From Acidobacteriaceae bacterium (lineage in GTDB: Bacteria > Acidobacteriota > Terriglobia > Terriglobales > Acidobacteriaceae): a stretch of 5,033 bases of DNA. The stretch is from positions 1 to 5,033 of the forward strand of contig JAICMT010000160.1 in NCBI GenBank assembly GCA_025929125.1. The letters are read 5' to 3'. The position numbers were made by a program, and so were the translations under genes. Every line of letters begins with the position of its first letter. Positions within the stretch are counted from its first letter, which is position 1. Below are positions 1-5,033 of the stretch, in pieces. Below the pieces are notes generated by a model. It did not search any database. It was not told where the DNA came from and saw nothing but the letters and a program-made list of their open reading frames with translations.

Positions 1-543
1 ATCGCCGGCGGAAGCGTTATGACCGTCTATGACGTCAACGGCGATGGTCTGATGGATGTCGTGACCTCATTGAACGCGCACGGATGGGGCCTGGCCTGGT
101 TCGAGCAGAAGCGCGACGCCCAGGGGAAGATCTCCTTCGTGCGGCACATGATCATGGATGACTTTGGAACTCAGAAGGAGAATGCGGGCGGTGTTACTTT
201 CTCCGAACTGCACGGCACCGCTGCCGCCGATATGGATGGTGATGGCATTCCAGACTTCATCGTGGGGAAACGCTACTGGTCCCATAACGCCGACTATCTG
301 GATCCCGATCCCTTCGGTGCGCCGGTTCTCTACTGGTACAAGACCGTGCGCGATCCGAAAGCACCCGGAGGAGCGCGGTTTGTTCCTGAGTTGATCGACA
401 ATATGTCCGGGGTCGGCTCCACTATCCTGGTCACCGATCTCAACAAGGATGGGGCCATGGACGTCGTGAGCGGCACGAAGCTAGGTACCTCCATCTTCTG
501 GGGCAAGCCTCACAAAGCTGGCACCGTCGCCGCGAAGCACTAA
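1..543 (+). CDS. FG-GAP/VCBS repeat protein, C-terminal part (5' end outside window)
   Basis: The reading frame is open from base 1 and ends at TAA 541-543, giving 180 visible residues; the ATG at 19 is internal, because the frame continues upstream of it. Three Asp-rich calcium-loop motifs of the FG-GAP/VCBS type are visible: DVNGDGLMD (residues 11-19), DMDGDGIPD (77-85) and DLNKDGAMD (146-154). Each is followed by a short hydrophobic strand (VV, FIVG, VVSG), as in blades of a beta-propeller. Aromatic stretches such as WGLAWFEQ and VLYWYK alternate with the loops. Proteins of this family are usually exported and serve in binding or adhesion; the signal peptide would lie upstream and cannot be seen. 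No catalytic motif is visible. The last 11 or so residues are basic and look like a simple tail. The gene faces the SDR gene tail to tail. The family call is secure; the specific role is unknown. Confidence 0.85.
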   Translation: MAGGSVMTVYDVNGDGLMDVVTSLNAHGWGLAWFEQKRDAQGKISFVRHMIMDDFGTQKENAGGVTFSELHGTAAADMDGDGIPDFIVGKRYWSHNADYLDPDPFGAPVLYWYKTVRDPKAPGGARFVPELIDNMSGVGSTILVTDLNKDGAMDVVSGTKLGTSIFWGKPHKAGTVAAKH

Positions 544-550
544 CGGCTGA

Positions 551-593
551 TCTGGCGGAAGCGGCACTCATTGCGGGTGTCGCTTCTGCTAGA
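551..593 (+). terminator. Long hairpin between convergent genes, probable terminator of the FG-GAP gene
   Basis: Bases 551-569 pair with 575-593 without a mismatch in + strand RNA, giving 19 pairs of which four are G-U, closed by the five-base loop ATTGC. It begins 7 bases after the stop codon of the FG-GAP gene. No T-tract follows, so it is not a classical rho-independent terminator; it may stop or stabilise the transcript end. In the minus-strand RNA the four G-U pairs become C-A mismatches, so the structure favours + strand transcripts. The 3' arm covers the stop codon of the opposing SDR gene (589-591). Confidence 0.6.
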
Positions 594-1392
594 GAATGCT
601 TCGGATACTCCCGCCGTCCACGCCCCAGACCGACGACGTGATATACGAGGCCAGTTCGCTGGCCAGGAACACCACGACATTCGCGACCTCTTCCGGCTCG
701 CCCAGCCGCTCCAGCGGGAGCTGGCGCAGCGTCATCTCATGGTCCACCGCCTGGCGCGGCGGCAGGTGGTGAATGGCAGCCAGCCCATCGGCAAAGCCGC
801 CCGGGCGCGACCAGAATGTGCTCCAGATTGGTCCCGGAGCCACCGCATTCACGCGAATCGTGGGTGCCTCGGAGCGAGCCAGACTCTTTGTCACCGAGAG
901 CATCGCCGCCTTCATCGCCCCATAATCGGCAGGAGCCGGCTCGGGCTGGCGGGCAAGGTCGGATGCATTCATAACGATGGCAGCCTTTTCTTTCTTGCGT
1001 AACACCGGGAGCAGTTGGCGGGTGATGCGTACCGCCGACATGAGCGTGATTTGGAAGCTGCGGTCCCACTGTTCGTCGGTGATCTCCATAAAAGGCTTCG
1101 GATCGGCCTGCCCGACATTGTTGAACAGCACGTCCACTCCGTCCGGTAGCTGCCGAAGCAGCTCCTCGAGACCCGTGGAGCAACCGGCCGCAGAGCTGAG
1201 GTCGGCCACCACAGACCACACTTCGGCGCCATAGGCGGCGATCTCCGCCTGCGTCTTGGCCAGCTGGGTGGCGTCAGAGTCGATGAGCGCCAGGCGCGCG
1301 CCCTCTCTGGCAAACGCCAGAGCAGTTGCCCGGCCGATGCCATTTGCTGCTCCAGTGATCAGTACGGTCCTGTTCTCGAGTCCGGTATTCAT
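589..1392 (-). CDS. Short-chain dehydrogenase/reductase (SDR), classical type
   Basis: This is a cytosolic NAD(P)(H)-dependent oxidoreductase of 267 residues, normal for a classical SDR. The Rossmann glycine motif is TGAANGIG (residues 13-20), the structural NNVG motif is at 91-94, the catalytic Ser is S144 (in NASD), and the YxxxK pair is Y157/K161. PGP at 186-188 and the C-terminal VDGG (258-261) are also typical. Asp38 at the end of the second beta strand favours NAD(H) over NADP(H), by family knowledge. The ATG at 1392 was chosen because it leaves nine residues ahead of the first strand (VLITG). A TTG at 1452 would add 20 basic residues outside the usual fold; neither start has a clear Shine-Dalgarno. 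The substrate cannot be told from sequence. The gene runs alone on the minus strand, divergent from the esterase and convergent with the FG-GAP gene. Confidence 0.92.
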   Translation of the reverse strand: MNTGLENRTVLITGAANGIGRATALAFAREGARLALIDSDATQLAKTQAEIAAYGAEVWSVVADLSSAAGCSTGLEELLRQLPDGVDVLFNNVGQADPKPFMEITDEQWDRSFQITLMSAVRITRQLLPVLRKKEKAAIVMNASDLARQPEPAPADYGAMKAAMLSVTKSLARSEAPTIRVNAVAPGPIWSTFWSRPGGFADGLAAIHHLPPRQAVDHEMTLRQLPLERLGEPEEVANVVVFLASELASYITSSVWGVDGGSIRSIL

Positions 1393-2864
<1,472 letters not shown>

Positions 2865-2884
2865 GGCAATTCTCCAGGAAAAAT

Positions 2885-2922
2885 CCGGACGCCAGGCGTA
2901 CTCTGGCGTTCGGTTTTTTTTT
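2885..2922 (+). terminator. Rho-independent terminator of the esterase gene
   Basis: Bases 2885-2895 pair with 2903-2913 over 11 pairs including one G-U, with a seven-base loop (2896-2902), followed directly by nine T residues (2914-2922). It starts 20 bases after the esterase stop codon. The T-tract is on the + strand side, so it ends the esterase transcript and separates it from the TAXI gene. Confidence 0.93.
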
Positions 2923-2973
2923 GTTCGCTGGATAGTTGCTGCGGGTGAATATTCTCGTTCGAAGCAGAGAGAG

Positions 2974-2979
2974 AGGTGA
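2974..2979 (+). promoter_or_regulatory. Shine-Dalgarno of the TAXI protein gene, decides its start
   Basis: AGGTGA, in a purine-rich run from 2961 to 2982, lies four bases before the ATG at 2984 and matches the anti-Shine-Dalgarno exactly. It excludes the upstream in-frame TTG at 2936, which would also put 16 polar residues ahead of the signal peptide. No clear promoter could be picked out between the upstream terminator and this site. Confidence 0.8.
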
Positions 2980-2983
2980 GAGT

Positions 2984-4051
2984 ATGTCGAAGTCTCTTCG
3001 CATCGCTGCAATCGCTCTATTGGCGATGGGCGTTCTCGGCGCGCAGACCGGTACCGCGCCTCGAACGGCCCCTGCGACGGGCATCAGCAATAAGACCCCG
3101 GTCTTCGGCGGAGCCTGCAAGCTATGCCCCTGGGGTGCCATGGCGCAGGTGGTCAGCAACGCCATGCGCTTCTATGGCTACGACGTGAAGATCTGCTACA
3201 ACTGCAACGCTGTGGATTCCACCCGGATCGTTTCCGGAGCGCGGCTGCCACCACCCTATAAGAAAGATCCCGCCGTCTCCGAGGCCATGGCGCCACACAA
3301 CGCGGAGGGACTCGGACCCGTTGACTTTGGTTCAACCGCGCAACAGTTCCTGTGTGACGCCTACCACGGCACGGGTCCGTACGCCAACGACCCGCCAATG
3401 AAGAATCTGCGCCTGCTTGCGAACATTCAGGCGCCTTGGTTTCTGGTGGTCGCGGCAAAGGCCGACACGGGAATCACGGATCTCTCGCAGGTACGGGCAA
3501 AGCGATGGCCGGTCAGAATATTTGCCTCTCCTACAGACGCGTTTGCAAAACAGGTCCTCAGCTTCTATGGCCTCTCCGTGGAGGCCATCAGTGCTGCCGG
3601 AGGCCACGTAGGCTCCTCCAAAGAAGATCGCGCCAACTTCGATGTGATCATTCAGGGCGGAGCCGGTCTGTCCACTGCGCCCGAGTGGAACGTGCTGGCC
3701 CAGGCGAGCGAGCGCTCCGAGCTGAACTATATGGAGCTTCCCGAAACCCTTCTTGCAAAGATGGCGGAGGCGCCGTACGTCGAACGCGGTTATCTTCCGA
3801 TTGGCCTGTTGCCTGGGATCGAGCGTCCCATCCCCACCATCGTCCGCAACGGGGAGGTCGTGTATACCCGCTCAGATGTTCCCGACAGCTTCGCCTATGA
3901 CGTGGCGCGAGCTCTCGATGAGCACCAGGATGAGCTTCAGTGGACGAATCAGAACTTCTCCTACAACGTGCACACAGTGTGGAAGGCCTGTGACGTTCCC
4001 CTGCACCCAGGCGCGGCGCGCTATTACAAGCAGATGGGCTACATGCGCTAG
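2984..4051 (+). CDS. Secreted TAXI-family (TRAP transporter) solute-binding protein, cysteine-rich, no permease nearby
   Basis: This 355-residue exported protein resembles TAXI-type periplasmic binding proteins, which capture small organic acids or amino acids for TRAP transporters; the usual length is about 320. Residues 1-20 form a signal peptide ending VLGA, with mature Gln21. The fold is suggested by GAMAQVVSNAMRFYGYDVKI (51-70), then DSTRIVSG, VDFGSTAQQFLCDAYHG, LRLLANIQAPWFLVVAAKADTG (142-163) with ITDLSQVRAKRW, the second-lobe segment IFASPTDAFAKQVLSFYGLS (179-198), and FDVIIQGGAG (219-228). Unusual are two CxxC pairs, Cys45/Cys48 (CKLC) and Cys71/Cys74 (CYNC), plus Cys124 and Cys336: six cysteines, all in the mature protein. 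Disulfides or metal binding are possible. No TRAP permease subunit adjoins it within the window: the gene before is an esterase behind a terminator, the gene after a cytosolic acidic protein. The family call is good; ligand unknown, and a non-transport sensing or binding role is possible. Confidence 0.78.
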   Translation: MSKSLRIAAIALLAMGVLGAQTGTAPRTAPATGISNKTPVFGGACKLCPWGAMAQVVSNAMRFYGYDVKICYNCNAVDSTRIVSGARLPPPYKKDPAVSEAMAPHNAEGLGPVDFGSTAQQFLCDAYHGTGPYANDPPMKNLRLLANIQAPWFLVVAAKADTGITDLSQVRAKRWPVRIFASPTDAFAKQVLSFYGLSVEAISAAGGHVGSSKEDRANFDVIIQGGAGLSTAPEWNVLAQASERSELNYMELPETLLAKMAEAPYVERGYLPIGLLPGIERPIPTIVRNGEVVYTRSDVPDSFAYDVARALDEHQDELQWTNQNFSYNVHTVWKACDVPLHPGAARYYKQMGYMR

Positions 4052-4083
4052 CCACGGAAGCCCACATACACCACGCTAGCGCG
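4044..4083 (+). other. Inverted repeat over the TAXI stop codon, possible weak terminator
   Basis: GCGCTAGC at 4045-4052 is the exact reverse complement of GCTAGCGC at 4075-4082, with one further G-U pair outside (4044 with 4083) and a 22-base loop. The left arm contains the TAG stop codon (4049-4051). No T-tract follows, so termination is uncertain; it is the only structured candidate for the 3' end of the TAXI transcript. Confidence 0.35.
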
Positions 4084-4110
4084 CTGTGTGAGCTTGCTCA
4101 TGCTACGGGC

Positions 4111-4146
4111 TCGTATCGCCACGCAGTTCTTTCTGCGACAATACGG
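4111..4146 (+). other. Interrupted stem-loop just upstream of the acidic protein gene
   Basis: Bases 4111-4116 pair with 4141-4146 (one G-U), and inside an asymmetric internal loop CGCAG at 4122-4126 pairs with CTGCG at 4133-4137 around the loop TTCTTT. It ends six bases before the ATG at 4153. It could be a leader structure affecting translation or part of the TAXI 3' end; the short stems make chance a fair alternative. Confidence 0.3.
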
Positions 4147-4152
4147 ACTGCA

Positions 4153-4614
4153 ATGCAACCAGACAATCTAATGTCGCTTAAGGACGACATGGTGGCGTTC
4201 ATCGCCGGCCATGGAATACGCCGCTTCAATGGCTATGTGGGAGAAGAAGTGCCGACCGTCGTGTTTGAGGACGACGATGTCGACTCCTGGAAGGACTTCG
4301 TAGAGCACGCCAAGGCGGCCGGCGCAAGCTTCATCACCATGAGTGAGGTGGTGCTCGAGAAATCGGATGTCGCCGTGCTGATGGAGCAGCTTCGCGAGCA
4401 GGAATTCGACGAGTCCGATGGCCAGGAGCTGGATGATGCCGAGTATCTGGTCAACCACGTCGGCAAAATTGGTTATCTACAGCTCGGGTTCGCTTATCAG
4501 GGACTCATGTTCCTCTTTGAGACCTCGACCGAGTGGTACGAGCGCTTCCAGGAGCTCGTGGATCAGGTCACCGAGTTCAGCGGAATCGTGGTCGACGACA
4601 GCGACGACGAATAG
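4153..4614 (+). CDS. Hypothetical small acidic cytosolic protein, function unknown
   Basis: I do not recognise this 153-residue protein. It has 36 Asp/Glu against 9 Lys/Arg, no cysteine, no signal peptide and no clear membrane segment, so it should be soluble and cytosolic. Its pattern suggests a mixed alpha/beta fold: a helix (about 7-20), strands around PTVVFEDDD (34-42), a long acidic helical region rich in Glu and Gln (about 64-96), a hydrophobic stretch YLQLGFAYQGLMFLFE (108-123), an amphipathic helix with WYERFQELVDQV, and an acidic tail DDSDDE. Three in-frame ATGs are possible starts: 4153, 4171 and 4189. Only 4189 (141 residues) has a Shine-Dalgarno-like AAGGA (4180-4184) four bases upstream. 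The longest form is given here because the added residues fit a continuous helix. It lies 20 bases ahead of recJ and is probably co-transcribed with it. Coding is likely because the frame is long and compositionally consistent. Confidence 0.7.
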   Translation: MQPDNLMSLKDDMVAFIAGHGIRRFNGYVGEEVPTVVFEDDDVDSWKDFVEHAKAAGASFITMSEVVLEKSDVAVLMEQLREQEFDESDGQELDDAEYLVNHVGKIGYLQLGFAYQGLMFLFETSTEWYERFQELVDQVTEFSGIVVDDSDDE

Positions 4615-4634
4615 CAGGGAAGCGAGGCCGGAGA

Positions 4635-5033
4635 GTGCAGGTCCAGTCCACGCCGGAGCGTGTGCCGCTCTGGGTCCAGCGGCGAAGTGGCGATGTGCCG
4701 GAAGCCCGGGCGTTTGCAACTGAGCTGGACTGTCCGGAGGTGCTGGTCCGGCTACTGATTGCCCGCGGCATCTCCACTCCCGCCGATGCTCGAGAGTTCT
4801 TCGCGCCCCGTATCGAGACCCTGCTGGATTCTCCGGCCTGCGACCCCATGAGCATGCTCGGCATGCAAACAGCGGTGGACCGTATTCTCGTTGCGATTCG
4901 CGCCTGCGATCCGGTGATGATCTACGGCGACTACGACGTGGACGGCACCACCGCCACTGTTTTGCTCAAAACCACCATAGAGCGCATCGGAGCCGCGATG
5001 CAGCCGGCATGCTCCATTCCGGTCAGCTATCAC
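4635..5033 (+). CDS. recJ: RecJ single-stranded-DNA-specific exonuclease, N-terminal part (3' end outside window)
   Basis: RecJ is a cytosolic 5'-3' exonuclease acting on single-stranded DNA in recombination, mismatch and excision repair. The 133 visible codons carry the N-terminal region of bacterial RecJ: a Trp segment (LWVQRR, 12-17), a helical stretch with LVRLLIARGISTPADAREFF (37-56), then AVDRILVAI and the DHH-family motif I, YGDYDVDGTTATVLLK at 97-112. Asp99, Asp101 and Asp103 are the metal-site aspartates of this motif, by family knowledge. The frame remains open to base 5033 and ends at SYH, where VPHR-type residues would usually follow. The GTG at 4635 is chosen because GAGG at 4624-4627 lies seven bases upstream and about a dozen residues then precede the conserved Trp. 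A later GTG at 4662 would leave only three residues before it. The gene follows the acidic protein by 20 bases. The DHHA1 domain and OB domain would lie beyond the window. Confidence 0.88.
   Translation, partial: MQVQSTPERVPLWVQRRSGDVPEARAFATELDCPEVLVRLLIARGISTPADAREFFAPRIETLLDSPACDPMSMLGMQTAVDRILVAIRACDPVMIYGDYDVDGTTATVLLKTTIERIGAAMQPACSIPVSYH

Noticed and set aside
571..1002. Open + strand frame of 143 codons opposite the SDR gene
   Set aside because: It lies wholly antisense to a well-supported SDR with all catalytic motifs; its translation is rich in Arg, His and Gln with no domain, as expected of a GC-rich shadow frame.
2923..2983. Promoter for the TAXI gene (TTGTTC or TTGCTG with TATTCT)
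   Set aside because: The spacings between these boxes are about 23 and 8 bases, neither near the usual 16-18.
4752..5033. Open minus-strand frame at the right edge
   Set aside because: It is antisense to recJ, whose motif I is unmistakable; its translation has no recognisable domain.

Overview
The window is GC-rich bacterial DNA carrying six protein genes, two of them cut by the window edges, and no RNA genes, insertion sequences or CRISPR array. The gene set suggests a soil acidobacterium of the Terriglobia type: an FG-GAP/VCBS repeat protein, a secreted esterase with an E-set N-domain, a solitary TAXI-type binding protein, and a RecJ reading GDYDVDGTTA. This placement is an inference from protein style, not from a marker gene.

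Layout. Positions 1-543 (+) hold the C-terminal end of an FG-GAP/VCBS beta-propeller protein. It converges on a short-chain dehydrogenase/reductase (SDR) gene at 589-1392 (-). The 45-base gap and the end of the SDR gene hold a long hairpin that is perfect only when read on the + strand. A 176-base divergent intergenic region follows. Next come a secreted alpha/beta-hydrolase esterase (1569-2864, +), closed by a textbook rho-independent terminator, and a secreted TAXI-type solute-binding protein with two CxxC pairs (2984-4051, +). After a 101-base gap with weak inverted repeats come a small, very acidic cytosolic protein of unknown function (4153-4614, +) and, 20 bases later, the start of recJ (4635 to the window end, +).

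How the genes relate. The strong terminator after the esterase makes it and the TAXI protein separate transcription units. The acidic protein and recJ probably share a transcript. The FG-GAP protein, esterase and TAXI protein look like envelope or exported functions, while the SDR, acidic protein and RecJ are cytosolic. I see no single pathway joining all six. No TRAP permease gene lies next to the TAXI protein in this window.

The least ordinary points are the cysteine-rich orphan TAXI protein, the Ala/Pro/Gly/Arg-rich insert in the esterase ahead of its nucleophile, the strand-asymmetric hairpin overlapping the SDR stop codon, and the unrecognised acidic protein ahead of recJ. I did not find convincing evidence of a wholly new multi-gene system.
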